Positions 1-11,980 of a stretch of 64,000 bases of DNA are shown piece after piece. Source of the stretch: Rhynchopus euleeides. Its lineage: Eukaryota > Euglenozoa > Diplonemea > Diplonemida > Diplonemidae. Made by a program: the position numbers and the translations under genes. The stretch is taken from NCBI GenBank assembly GCA_963210315.1, contig OY723269.1, positions 1 to 64,000 on the forward strand. The letters run 5' to 3'. The stretch's first letter is position 1; the number at the start of each line of letters is the position of its first letter. The notes beneath the pieces are model-generated. The model was not told the origin of the DNA, searched no databases, and saw only the letters and a list, made by a program, of their open reading frames with translations.

Positions 1-3000
1 GCGGGTTTGCGGGTTTGCGGGTTTGCGGGTTTGCGGGTTTGCGGGTTTGCGGGTTTGCGGGTTTGCGGGTTTGCGGGTTTGCGGGTTTGCGGGTTTGCGG
101 GTTTGCGGGTTTGCGGGTTTGCGGGTTTGCGGGTTTGCGGGTTTGCGGGTTTGCGGGTTTGCGGGTTTGCGGGTTTGCGGGTTTGCGGGTTTGCGGGTTT
201 GCGGGTTTGCGGGTTTGCGGGTTTGCGGGTTTGCGGGTTTGCGGGTTTGCGGGTTTGCGGGTTTGCGGGTTTGCGGGTTTGCGGGTTTGCGGGTTTGCGG
301 GTTTGCGGGTTTGCGGGTTTGCGGGTTTGCGGGTTTGCGGGTTTGCGGGTTTGCGGGTTTGCGGGTTTGCGGGTTTGCGGGTTTGCGGGTTTGCGGGTTT
401 GCGGGTTTGCGGGTTTGCGGGTTTGCGGGTTTGCGGGTTTGCGGGTTTGCGGGTTTGCGGGTTTGCGGGTTTGCGGGTTTGCGGGTTTGCGGGTTTGCGG
501 GTTTGCGGGTTTGCGGGTTTGCGGGTTTGCGGGTTTGCGGGTTTGCGGGTTTGCGGGTTTGCGGGTTTGCGGGTTTGCGGGTTTGCGGGTTTGCGGGTTT
601 GCGGGTTTGCGGGTTTGCGGGTTTGCGGGTTTGCGGGTTTGCGGGTTTGCGGGTTTGCGGGTTTGCGGGTTTGCGGGTTTGCGGGTTTGCGGGTTTGCGG
701 GTTTGCGGGTTTGCGGGTTTGCGGGTTTGCGGGTTTGCGGGTTTGCGGGTTTGCGGGTTTGCGGGTTTGCGGGTTTGCGGGTTTGCGGGTTTGCGGGTTT
801 GCGGGTTTGCGGGTTTGCGGGTTTGCGGGTTTGCGGGTTTGCGGGTTTGCGGGTTTGCGGGTTTGCGGGTTTGCGGGTTTGCGGGTTTGCGGGTTTGCGG
901 GTTTGCGGGTTTGCGGGTTTGCGGGTTTGCGGGTTTGCGGGTTTGCGGGTTTGCGGGTTTGCGGGTTTGCGGGTTTGCGGGTTTGCGGGTTTGCGGGTTT
1001 GCGGGTTTGCGGGTTTGCGGGTTTGCGGGTTTGCGGGTTTGCGGGTTTGCGGGTTTGCGGGTTTGCGGGTTTGCGGGTTTGCGGGTTTGCGGGTTTGCGG
1101 GTTTGCGGGTTTGCGGGTTTGCGGGTTTGCGGGTTTGCGGGTTTGCGGGTTTGCGGGTTTGCGGGTTTGCGGGTTTGCGGGTTTGCGGGTTTGCGGGTTT
1201 GCGGGTTTGCGGGTTTGCGGGTTTGCGGGTTTGCGGGTTTGCGGGTTTGCGGGTTTGCGGGTTTGCGGGTTTGCGGGTTTGCGGGTTTGCGGGTTTGCGG
1301 GTTTGCGGGTTTGCGGGTTTGCGGGTTTGCGGGTTTGCGGGTTTGCGGGTTTGCGGGTTTGCGGGTTTGCGGGTTTGCGGGTTTGCGGGTTTGCGGGTTT
1401 GCGGGTTTGCGGGTTTGCGGGTTTGCGGGTTTGCGGGTTTGCGGGTTTGCGGGTTTGCGGGTTTGCGGGTTTGCGGGTTTGCGGGTTTGCGGGTTTGCGG
1501 GTTTGCGGGTTTGCGGGTTTGCGGGTTTGCGGGTTTGCGGGTTTGCGGGTTTGCGGGTTTGCGGGTTTGCGGGTTTGCGGGTTTGCGGGTTTGCGGGTTT
1601 GCGGGTTTGCGGGTTTGCGGGTTTGCGGGTTTGCGGGTTTGCGGGTTTGCGGGTTTGCGGGTTTGCGGGTTTGCGGGTTTGCGGGTTTGCGGGTTTGCGG
1701 GTTTGCGGGTTTGCGGGTTTGCGGGTTTGCGGGTTTGCGGGTTTGCGGGTTTGCGGGTTTGCGGGTTTGCGGGTTTGCGGGTTTGCGGGTTTGCGGGTTT
1801 GCGGGTTTGCGGGTTTGCGGGTTTGCGGGTTTGCGGGTTTGCGGGTTTGCGGGTTTGCGGGTTTGCGGGTTTGCGGGTTTGCGGGTTTGCGGGTTTGCGG
1901 GTTTGCGGGTTTGCGGGTTTGCGGGTTTGCGGGTTTGCGGGTTTGCGGGTTTGCGGGTTTGCGGGTTTGCGGGTTTGCGGGTTTGCGGGTTTGCGGGTTT
2001 GCGGGTTTGCGGGTTTGCGGGTTTGCGGGTTTGCGGGTTTGCGGGTTTGCGGGTTTGCGGGTTTGCGGGTTTGCGGGTTTGCGGGTTTGCGGGTTTGCGG
2101 GTTTGCGGGTTTGCGGGTTTGCGGGTTTGCGGGTTTGCGGGTTTGCGGGTTTGCGGGTTTGCGGGTTTGCGGGTTTGCGGGTTTGCGGGTTTGCGGGTTT
2201 GCGGGTTTGCGGGTTTGCGGGTTTGCGGGTTTGCGGGTTTGCGGGTTTGCGGGTTTGCGGGTTTGCGGGTTTGCGGGTTTGCGGGTTTGCGGGTTTGCGG
2301 GTTTGCGGGTTTGCGGGTTTGCGGGTTTGCGGGTTTGCGGGTTTGCGGGTTTGCGGGTTTGCGGGTTTGCGGGTTTGCGGGTTTGCGGGTTTGCGGGTTT
2401 GCGGGTTTGCGGGTTTGCGGGTTTGCGGGTTTGCGGGTTTGCGGGTTTGCGGGTTTGCGGGTTTGCGGGTTTGCGGGTTTGCGGGTTTGCGGGTTTGCGG
2501 GTTTGCGGGTTTGCGGGTTTGCGGGTTTGCGGGTTTGCGGGTTTGCGGGTTTGCGGGTTTGCGGGTTTGCGGGTTTGCGGGTTTGCGGGTTTGCGGGTTT
2601 GCGGGTTTGCGGGTTTGCGGGTTTGCGGGTTTGCGGGTTTGCGGGTTTGCGGGTTTGCGGGTTTGCGGGTTTGCGGGTTTGCGGGTTTGCGGGTTTGCGG
2701 GTTTGCGGGTTTGCGGGTTTGCGGGTTTGCGGGTTTGCGGGTTTGCGGGTTTGCGGGTTTGCGGGTTTGCGGGTTTGCGGGTTTGCGGGTTTGCGGGTTT
2801 GCGGGTTTGCGGGTTTGCGGGTTTGCGGGTTTGCGGGTTTGCGGGTTTGCGGGTTTGCGGGTTTGCGGGTTTGCGGGTTTGCGGGTTTGCGGGTTTGCGG
2901 GTTTGCGGGTTTGCGGGTTTGCGGGTTTGCGGGTTTGCGGGTTTGCGGGTTTGCGGGTTTGCGGGTTTGCGGGTTTGCGGGTTTGCGGGTTTGCGGGTTT

Positions 3001-6000
3001 GCGGGTTTGCGGGTTTGCGGGTTTGCGGGTTTGCGGGTTTGCGGGTTTGCGGGTTTGCGGGTTTGCGGGTTTGCGGGTTTGCGGGTTTGCGGGTTTGCGG
3101 GTTTGCGGGTTTGCGGGTTTGCGGGTTTGCGGGTTTGCGGGTTTGCGGGTTTGCGGGTTTGCGGGTTTGCGGGTTTGCGGGTTTGCGGGTTTGCGGGTTT
3201 GCGGGTTTGCGGGTTTGCGGGTTTGCGGGTTTGCGGGTTTGCGGGTTTGCGGGTTTGCGGGTTTGCGGGTTTGCGGGTTTGCGGGTTTGCGGGTTTGCGG
3301 GTTTGCGGGTTTGCGGGTTTGCGGGTTTGCGGGTTTGCGGGTTTGCGGGTTTGCGGGTTTGCGGGTTTGCGGGTTTGCGGGTTTGCGGGTTTGCGGGTTT
3401 GCGGGTTTGCGGGTTTGCGGGTTTGCGGGTTTGCGGGTTTGCGGGTTTGCGGGTTTGCGGGTTTGCGGGTTTGCGGGTTTGCGGGTTTGCGGGTTTGCGG
3501 GTTTGCGGGTTTGCGGGTTTGCGGGTTTGCGGGTTTGCGGGTTTGCGGGTTTGCGGGTTTGCGGGTTTGCGGGTTTGCGGGTTTGCGGGTTTGCGGGTTT
3601 GCGGGTTTGCGGGTTTGCGGGTTTGCGGGTTTGCGGGTTTGCGGGTTTGCGGGTTTGCGGGTTTGCGGGTTTGCGGGTTTGCGGGTTTGCGGGTTTGCGG
3701 GTTTGCGGGTTTGCGGGTTTGCGGGTTTGCGGGTTTGCGGGTTTGCGGGTTTGCGGGTTTGCGGGTTTGCGGGTTTGCGGGTTTGCGGGTTTGCGGGTTT
3801 GCGGGTTTGCGGGTTTGCGGGTTTGCGGGTTTGCGGGTTTGCGGGTTTGCGGGTTTGCGGGTTTGCGGGTTTGCGGGTTTGCGGGTTTGCGGGTTTGCGG
3901 GTTTGCGGGTTTGCGGGTTTGCGGGTTTGCGGGTTTGCGGGTTTGCGGGTTTGCGGGTTTGCGGGTTTGCGGGTTTGCGGGTTTGCGGGTTTGCGGGTTT
4001 GCGGGTTTGCGGGTTTGCGGGTTTGCGGGTTTGCGGGTTTGCGGGTTTGCGGGTTTGCGGGTTTGCGGGTTTGCGGGTTTGCGGGTTTGCGGGTTTGCGG
4101 GTTTGCGGGTTTGCGGGTTTGCGGGTTTGCGGGTTTGCGGGTTTGCGGGTTTGCGGGTTTGCGGGTTTGCGGGTTTGCGGGTTTGCGGGTTTGCGGGTTT
4201 GCGGGTTTGCGGGTTTGCGGGTTTGCGGGTTTGCGGGTTTGCGGGTTTGCGGGTTTGCGGGTTTGCGGGTTTGCGGGTTTGCGGGTTTGCGGGTTTGCGG
4301 GTTTGCGGGTTTGCGGGTTTGCGGGTTTGCGGGTTTGCGGGTTTGCGGGTTTGCGGGTTTGCGGGTTTGCGGGTTTGCGGGTTTGCGGGTTTGCGGGTTT
4401 GCGGGTTTGCGGGTTTGCGGGTTTGCGGGTTTGCGGGTTTGCGGGTTTGCGGGTTTGCGGGTTTGCGGGTTTGCGGGTTTGCGGGTTTGCGGGTTTGCGG
4501 GTTTGCGGGTTTGCGGGTTTGCGGGTTTGCGGGTTTGCGGGTTTGCGGGTTTGCGGGTTTGCGGGTTTGCGGGTTTGCGGGTTTGCGGGTTTGCGGGTTT
4601 GCGGGTTTGCGGGTTTGCGGGTTTGCGGGTTTGCGGGTTTGCGGGTTTGCGGGTTTGCGGGTTTGCGGGTTTGCGGGTTTGCGGGTTTGCGGGTTTGCGG
4701 GTTTGCGGGTTTGCGGGTTTGCGGGTTTGCGGGTTTGCGGGTTTGCGGGTTTGCGGGTTTGCGGGTTTGCGGGTTTGCGGGTTTGCGGGTTTGCGGGTTT
4801 GCGGGTTTGCGGGTTTGCGGGTTTGCGGGTTTGCGGGTTTGCGGGTTTGCGGGTTTGCGGGTTTGCGGGTTTGCGGGTTTGCGGGTTTGCGGGTTTGCGG
4901 GTTTGCGGGTTTGCGGGTTTGCGGGTTTGCGGGTTTGCGGGTTTGCGGGTTTGCGGGTTTGCGGGTTTGCGGGTTTGCGGGTTTGCGGGTTTGCGGGTTT
5001 GCGGGTTTGCGGGTTTGCGGGTTTGCGGGTTTGCGGGTTTGCGGGTTTGCGGGTTTGCGGGTTTGCGGGTTTGCGGGTTTGCGGGTTTGCGGGTTTGCGG
5101 GTTTGCGGGTTTGCGGGTTTGCGGGTTTGCGGGTTTGCGGGTTTGCGGGTTTGCGGGTTTGCGGGTTTGCGGGTTTGCGGGTTTGCGGGTTTGCGGGTTT
5201 GCGGGTTTGCGGGTTTGCGGGTTTGCGGGTTTGCGGGTTTGCGGGTTTGCGGGTTTGCGGGTTTGCGGGTTTGCGGGTTTGCGGGTTTGCGGGTTTGCGG
5301 GTTTGCGGGTTTGCGGGTTTGCGGGTTTGCGGGTTTGCGGGTTTGCGGGTTTGCGGGTTTGCGGGTTTGCGGGTTTGCGGGTTTGCGGGTTTGCGGGTTT
5401 GCGGGTTTGCGGGTTTGCGGGTTTGCGGGTTTGCGGGTTTGCGGGTTTGCGGGTTTGCGGGTTTGCGGGTTTGCGGGTTTGCGGGTTTGCGGGTTTGCGG
5501 GTTTGCGGGTTTGCGGGTTTGCGGGTTTGCGGGTTTGCGGGTTTGCGGGTTTGCGGGTTTGCGGGTTTGCGGGTTTGCGGGTTTGCGGGTTTGCGGGTTT
5601 GCGGGTTTGCGGGTTTGCGGGTTTGCGGGTTTGCGGGTTTGCGGGTTTGCGGGTTTGCGGGTTTGCGGGTTTGCGGGTTTGCGGGTTTGCGGGTTTGCGG
5701 GTTTGCGGGTTTGCGGGTTTGCGGGTTTGCGGGTTTGCGGGTTTGCGGGTTTGCGGGTTTGCGGGTTTGCGGGTTTGCGGGTTTGCGGGTTTGCGGGTTT
5801 GCGGGTTTGCGGGTTTGCGGGTTTGCGGGTTTGCGGGTTTGCGGGTTTGCGGGTTTGCGGGTTTGCGGGTTTGCGGGTTTGCGGGTTTGCGGGTTTGCGG
5901 GTTTGCGGGTTTGCGGGTTTGCGGGTTTGCGGGTTTGCGGGTTTGCGGGTTTGCGGGTTTGCGGGTTTGCGGGTTTGCGGGTTTGCGGGTTTGCGGGTTT

Positions 6001-7951
6001 GCGGGTTTGCGGGTTTGCGGGTTTGCGGGTTTGCGGGTTTGCGGGTTTGCGGGTTTGCGGGTTTGCGGGTTTGCGGGTTTGCGGGTTTGCGGGTTTGCGG
6101 GTTTGCGGGTTTGCGGGTTTGCGGGTTTGCGGGTTTGCGGGTTTGCGGGTTTGCGGGTTTGCGGGTTTGCGGGTTTGCGGGTTTGCGGGTTTGCGGGTTT
6201 GCGGGTTTGCGGGTTTGCGGGTTTGCGGGTTTGCGGGTTTGCGGGTTTGCGGGTTTGCGGGTTTGCGGGTTTGCGGGTTTGCGGGTTTGCGGGTTTGCGG
6301 GTTTGCGGGTTTGCGGGTTTGCGGGTTTGCGGGTTTGCGGGTTTGCGGGTTTGCGGGTTTGCGGGTTTGCGGGTTTGCGGGTTTGCGGGTTTGCGGGTTT
6401 GCGGGTTTGCGGGTTTGCGGGTTTGCGGGTTTGCGGGTTTGCGGGTTTGCGGGTTTGCGGGTTTGCGGGTTTGCGGGTTTGCGGGTTTGCGGGTTTGCGG
6501 GTTTGCGGGTTTGCGGGTTTGCGGGTTTGCGGGTTTGCGGGTTTGCGGGTTTGCGGGTTTGCGGGTTTGCGGGTTTGCGGGTTTGCGGGTTTGCGGGTTT
6601 GCGGGTTTGCGGGTTTGCGGGTTTGCGGGTTTGCGGGTTTGCGGGTTTGCGGGTTTGCGGGTTTGCGGGTTTGCGGGTTTGCGGGTTTGCGGGTTTGCGG
6701 GTTTGCGGGTTTGCGGGTTTGCGGGTTTGCGGGTTTGCGGGTTTGCGGGTTTGCGGGTTTGCGGGTTTGCGGGTTTGCGGGTTTGCGGGTTTGCGGGTTT
6801 GCGGGTTTGCGGGTTTGCGGGTTTGCGGGTTTGCGGGTTTGCGGGTTTGCGGGTTTGCGGGTTTGCGGGTTTGCGGGTTTGCGGGTTTGCGGGTTTGCGG
6901 GTTTGCGGGTTTGCGGGTTTGCGGGTTTGCGGGTTTGCGGGTTTGCGGGTTTGCGGGTTTGCGGGTTTGCGGGTTTGCGGGTTTGCGGGTTTGCGGGTTT
7001 GCGGGTTTGCGGGTTTGCGGGTTTGCGGGTTTGCGGGTTTGCGGGTTTGCGGGTTTGCGGGTTTGCGGGTTTGCGGGTTTGCGGGTTTGCGGGTTTGCGG
7101 GTTTGCGGGTTTGCGGGTTTGCGGGTTTGCGGGTTTGCGGGTTTGCGGGTTTGCGGGTTTGCGGGTTTGCGGGTTTGCGGGTTTGCGGGTTTGCGGGTTT
7201 GCGGGTTTGCGGGTTTGCGGGTTTGCGGGTTTGCGGGTTTGCGGGTTTGCGGGTTTGCGGGTTTGCGGGTTTGCGGGTTTGCGGGTTTGCGGGTTTGCGG
7301 GTTTGCGGGTTTGCGGGTTTGCGGGTTTGCGGGTTTGCGGGTTTGCGGGTTTGCGGGTTTGCGGGTTTGCGGGTTTGCGGGTTTGCGGGTTTGCGGGTTT
7401 GCGGGTTTGCGGGTTTGCGGGTTTGCGGGTTTGCGGGTTTGCGGGTTTGCGGGTTTGCGGGTTTGCGGGTTTGCGGGTTTGCGGGTTTGCGGGTTTGCGG
7501 GTTTGCGGGTTTGCGGGTTTGCGGGTTTGCGGGTTTGCGGGTTTGCGGGTTTGCGGGTTTGCGGGTTTGCGGGTTTGCGGGTTTGCGGGTTTGCGGGTTT
7601 GCGGGTTTGCGGGTTTGCGGGTTTGCGGGTTTGCGGGTTTGCGGGTTTGCGGGTTTGCGGGTTTGCGGGTTTGCGGGTTTGCGGGTTTGCGGGTTTGCGG
7701 GTTTGCGGGTTTGCGGGTTTGCGGGTTTGCGGGTTTGCGGGTTTGCGGGTTTGCGGGTTTGCGGGTTTGCGGGTTTGCGGGTTTGCGGGTTTGCGGGTTT
7801 GCGGGTTTGCGGGTTTGCGGGTTTGCGGGTTTGCGGGTTTGCGGGTTTGCGGGTTTGCGGGTTTGCGGGTTTGCGGGTTTGCGGGTTTGCGGGTTTGCGG
7901 GTTTGCGGGTTTGCGGGTTTGCGGGTTTGCGGGTTTGCGGGTTTGCGGGTT
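1..7951 (+). repeat. Telomere-like 8-bp tandem array 1, (TTTGCGGG)n
   Basis: About 994 uninterrupted copies of GCGGGTTT; I saw no variant unit. The array is already in progress at the left edge, so its true length is unknown. The unit (three T, GC, three G) resembles G-rich telomere repeats such as TTTAGGG or TTTTGGGG and could form G-quadruplexes with 5-nt loops. The G-strand reads left to right, which is not how a telomere at the left end of a chromosome would look, so this is an internal array or the window is inverted relative to an end. All six frames are open because the unit has no stop codon in any frame. The huge apparent ORFs here are artefacts. Confidence 0.97.
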
Positions 7952-8838
7952 ATTATACTGTATTGCGGGTAGGGGGGTCAAAAAACTGCGAGACTGCATG
8001 CACTAACTCTGCTATGTTTCGGAGGTGGTCCAGATACACCGTGAAACGCACGGACTCCGGAAACAGCCCCAGATTGGAGCCCAAAATTTGGTTCGCAAAT
8101 TTTAATTATTTACTTGCGTGACTCATTTTTGGATTTTCCTTAGGAAAATGGCCATTTTGCCCAGGATGGGGTATTTTTTTGCTGGACCCTCTGCTCCGTT
8201 TCCGTGGTCGTCCGATGGCACCGTGTCACGCACTGACTCCGGATATGACTCCACACGTGACACAGACATGTTTGGTGAAATTTTTCATGATTTACTTGGG
8301 TGACTGAATTTTGGATTTTCCTGCAGAAAGTGGCCATTTTGGGGGGGTCTGGGCAAAAACCCCACTTTTCACCCACGTCAGTACTATCCCACCCCTGCCC
8401 CTGCTAACTTCTCATATGGCACCAGCACGTAGGTATGCGGGTGACCTCACAGGTGTACAATGACCCTGTGAGTTCTTGAGAAGAGTCAGACTACTGACGG
8501 GTGCTTACGGGTGCTTACGCCTGAACATGATGCCTGCAGCCCTGTGTGGCAGTCTTGTTGACTGGTGCTGCAGTACACGGGTCGGCGGGCCGTGGCCCGG
8601 CGGTGGCGGGAGGCCAGGCGGAGAGGAGGGGCGCGAAGCGCCCCGACGCGGAGCGGCCGACCGCCACCGCCGGGCCACGGCCCGCCGACCCGTGTACTGC
8701 AGCACCAGTCAACAAGGCCGCCACAGGTTAGCAACAAACCCACCGGTGCTAGAGGTCACTCCGGAGACGAGACGGCATTCCTCACTGCACCTGTGCTATG
8801 ACGCAGGATGGTTCGACACGGGTGCTTATATTTCTAGT
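7952..8838. repeat. 887-bp inter-array spacer, copy A1
   Basis: Unique-looking sequence between arrays 1 and 2, repeated almost base for base at 11094-11980 with about four differences. It contains an older, diverged internal duplication: about 8016-8158 resembles 8199-8341, with shared blocks such as GGATTTTCCT and GTGGCCATTTT-like sequence. A large GC-rich hairpin lies near its right end. I see no convincing gene; the short ORFs are not supported by any recognisable domain. Confidence 0.9.
8541..8727. repeat. Long GC-rich inverted repeat (cruciform) in spacer A1
   Basis: Left arm about 8541-8609 and right arm about 8661-8727 are near-perfect reverse complements (shared core ACTGGTGCTGCAGTACACGG) with a loop of about 50 bp. 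The next array starts about 110 bp to the right. Function unknown. Confidence 0.88.
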
Positions 8839-11093
8839 GCGGGTTTGCGGGTTTGCGGGTTTGCGGGTTTGCGGGTTTGCGGGTTTGCGGGTTTGCGGGT
8901 TTGCGGGTTTGCGGGTTTGCGGGTTTGCGGGTTTGCGGGTTTGCGGGTTTGCGGGTTTGCGGGTTTGCGGGTTTGCGGGTTTGCGGGTTTGCGGGTTTGC
9001 GGGTTTGCGGGTTTGCGGGTTTGCGGGTTTGCGGGTTTGCGGGTTTGCGGGTTTGCGGGTTTGCGGGTTTGCGGGTTTGCGGGTTTGCGGGTTTGCGGGT
9101 TTGCGGGTTTGCGGGTTTGCGGGTTTGCGGGTTTGCGGGTTTGCGGGTTTGCGGGTTTGCGGGTTTGCGGGTTTGCGGGTTTGCGGGTTTGCGGGTTTGC
9201 GGGTTTGCGGGTTTGCGGGTTTGCGGGTTTGCGGGTTTGCGGGTTTGCGGGTTTGCGGGTTTGCGGGTTTGCGGGTTTGCGGGTTTGCGGGTTTGCGGGT
9301 TTGCGGGTTTGCGGGTTTGCGGGTTTGCGGGTTTGCGGGTTTGCGGGTTTGCGGGTTTGCGGGTTTGCGGGTTTGCGGGTTTGCGGGTTTGCGGGTTTGC
9401 GGGTTTGCGGGTTTGCGGGTTTGCGGGTTTGCGGGTTTGCGGGTTTGCGGGTTTGCGGGTTTGCGGGTTTGCGGGTTTGCGGGTTTGCGGGTTTGCGGGT
9501 TTGCGGGTTTGCGGGTTTGCGGGTTTGCGGGTTTGCGGGTTTGCGGGTTTGCGGGTTTGCGGGTTTGCGGGTTTGCGGGTTTGCGGGTTTGCGGGTTTGC
9601 GGGTTTGCGGGTTTGCGGGTTTGCGGGTTTGCGGGTTTGCGGGTTTGCGGGTTTGCGGGTTTGCGGGTTTGCGGGTTTGCGGGTTTGCGGGTTTGCGGGT
9701 TTGCGGGTTTGCGGGTTTGCGGGTTTGCGGGTTTGCGGGTTTGCGGGTTTGCGGGTTTGCGGGTTTGCGGGTTTGCGGGTTTGCGGGTTTGCGGGTTTGC
9801 GGGTTTGCGGGTTTGCGGGTTTGCGGGTTTGCGGGTTTGCGGGTTTGCGGGTTTGCGGGTTTGCGGGTTTGCGGGTTTGCGGGTTTGCGGGTTTGCGGGT
9901 TTGCGGGTTTGCGGGTTTGCGGGTTTGCGGGTTTGCGGGTTTGCGGGTTTGCGGGTTTGCGGGTTTGCGGGTTTGCGGGTTTGCGGGTTTGCGGGTTTGC
10001 GGGTTTGCGGGTTTGCGGGTTTGCGGGTTTGCGGGTTTGCGGGTTTGCGGGTTTGCGGGTTTGCGGGTTTGCGGGTTTGCGGGTTTGCGGGTTTGCGGGT
10101 TTGCGGGTTTGCGGGTTTGCGGGTTTGCGGGTTTGCGGGTTTGCGGGTTTGCGGGTTTGCGGGTTTGCGGGTTTGCGGGTTTGCGGGTTTGCGGGTTTGC
10201 GGGTTTGCGGGTTTGCGGGTTTGCGGGTTTGCGGGTTTGCGGGTTTGCGGGTTTGCGGGTTTGCGGGTTTGCGGGTTTGCGGGTTTGCGGGTTTGCGGGT
10301 TTGCGGGTTTGCGGGTTTGCGGGTTTGCGGGTTTGCGGGTTTGCGGGTTTGCGGGTTTGCGGGTTTGCGGGTTTGCGGGTTTGCGGGTTTGCGGGTTTGC
10401 GGGTTTGCGGGTTTGCGGGTTTGCGGGTTTGCGGGTTTGCGGGTTTGCGGGTTTGCGGGTTTGCGGGTTTGCGGGTTTGCGGGTTTGCGGGTTTGCGGGT
10501 TTGCGGGTTTGCGGGTTTGCGGGTTTGCGGGTTTGCGGGTTTGCGGGTTTGCGGGTTTGCGGGTTTGCGGGTTTGCGGGTTTGCGGGTTTGCGGGTTTGC
10601 GGGTTTGCGGGTTTGCGGGTTTGCGGGTTTGCGGGTTTGCGGGTTTGCGGGTTTGCGGGTTTGCGGGTTTGCGGGTTTGCGGGTTTGCGGGTTTGCGGGT
10701 TTGCGGGTTTGCGGGTTTGCGGGTTTGCGGGTTTGCGGGTTTGCGGGTTTGCGGGTTTGCGGGTTTGCGGGTTTGCGGGTTTGCGGGTTTGCGGGTTTGC
10801 GGGTTTGCGGGTTTGCGGGTTTGCGGGTTTGCGGGTTTGCGGGTTTGCGGGTTTGCGGGTTTGCGGGTTTGCGGGTTTGCGGGTTTGCGGGTTTGCGGGT
10901 TTGCGGGTTTGCGGGTTTGCGGGTTTGCGGGTTTGCGGGTTTGCGGGTTTGCGGGTTTGCGGGTTTGCGGGTTTGCGGGTTTGCGGGTTTGCGGGTTTGC
11001 GGGTTTGCGGGTTTGCGGGTTTGCGGGTTTGCGGGTTTGCGGGTTTGCGGGTTTGCGGGTTTGCGGGTTTGCGGGTTTGCGGGTTTGCGGGTT
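8839..11093 (+). repeat. Telomere-like array 2, (TTTGCGGG)n
   Basis: About 282 copies of the same 8-bp unit in the same orientation as array 1. It starts directly after TTTCTAGT and ends with GCGGGTT followed by ATTATACTG, exactly as array 1 ends. Confidence 0.97.
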
Positions 11094-11980
11094 ATTATAC
11101 TGTATTGCGGGTAGGGGGGTCAAAAAACTGCGAGACTGCATGCACTAACTCTGCTATGTTTCGGAGGTGGTCCAGATACACCGTGAAACGCACGGACTCC
11201 GGAAACAGCCCCAGATTGGAGCCCAAAATTTGGTTCGCAAATTTTAATTATTTACTTGCGTGACTCATTTTTGGATTTTCCTTAGGAAAATGGCCATTTT
11301 GCCCAGGATGGGGTATTTTTGTGCTGGACCCTCTGCTCCGTTTCCGTGGTCGTCCGATGGCACCGTGTCACGCACTGACTCCGGATATGACTCCACACGT
11401 GACACAGACATGTTTGGTGAAATTTTTCATGATTTACTTGGGTGACTGAATTTTGGATTTTCCTGCAGAAAGTGGCCATTTTGGGGGGGTCTGGGCAAAA
11501 ACCCCACTTTTCACCCACGTCAGTACTATCCCACCCCTGCCCCTGCTAACTTCTCATATGGCACCAGCACGTAGGTATGCGGGTGACCTCACAGGTGTAC
11601 AATGACCCTGTGAGTTCTTGAGAAGAGTCAGACTACTGACGGGTGCTTACGGGTGCTTACGCCTGAACATGATGCCTGCAGCCCTGTGTGGCGGCCTTGT
11701 TGACTGGTGCTGCAGTACACGGGTCGGCGGGCCGTGGCCCGGCGGTGGCGGGAGGCCAGGCGGAGAGGAGGGGCGCGAAGCGCCCCGACGCGGAGCGGCC
11801 GACCGCCACCGCCGGGCCACGGCCCGCCGACCCGTGTACTGCAGCACCAGTCAACAAGGCCGCCACAGGTTAGCAACAAAACCACCGGTGCTAGAGGTCA
11901 CTCCGGAGACGAGACGGCATTCCTCACTGCACCTGTGCTATGACGCAGGATGGTTCGACACGGGTGCTTATATTTCTAGT
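11094..11980. repeat. 887-bp inter-array spacer, copy A2
   Basis: Same length and almost the same sequence as 7952-8838. Spacer plus array 2 therefore forms a 3142-bp higher-order unit. The few differences (for example in the loop-proximal left arm of the hairpin and a T/G change near 11321) show recent duplication or homogenisation. Confidence 0.9.
11683..11869. repeat. Long GC-rich inverted repeat (cruciform) in spacer A2
   Basis: Second copy of the hairpin at 8541-8727. Here the arms match better: the left arm has GGCGGCC where copy A1 has GGCAGTC, which restores pairing with the right arm. Confidence 0.88.

Noticed and set aside
7..8121. A 2704-residue protein of VCGFAGLR repeats, and similar giant frames in the other arrays on both strands
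   Set aside because: The 8-bp unit contains no stop in any frame, so every array is open in all six frames. The flanking codons are non-coding spacer, and no start or composition evidence supports translation.
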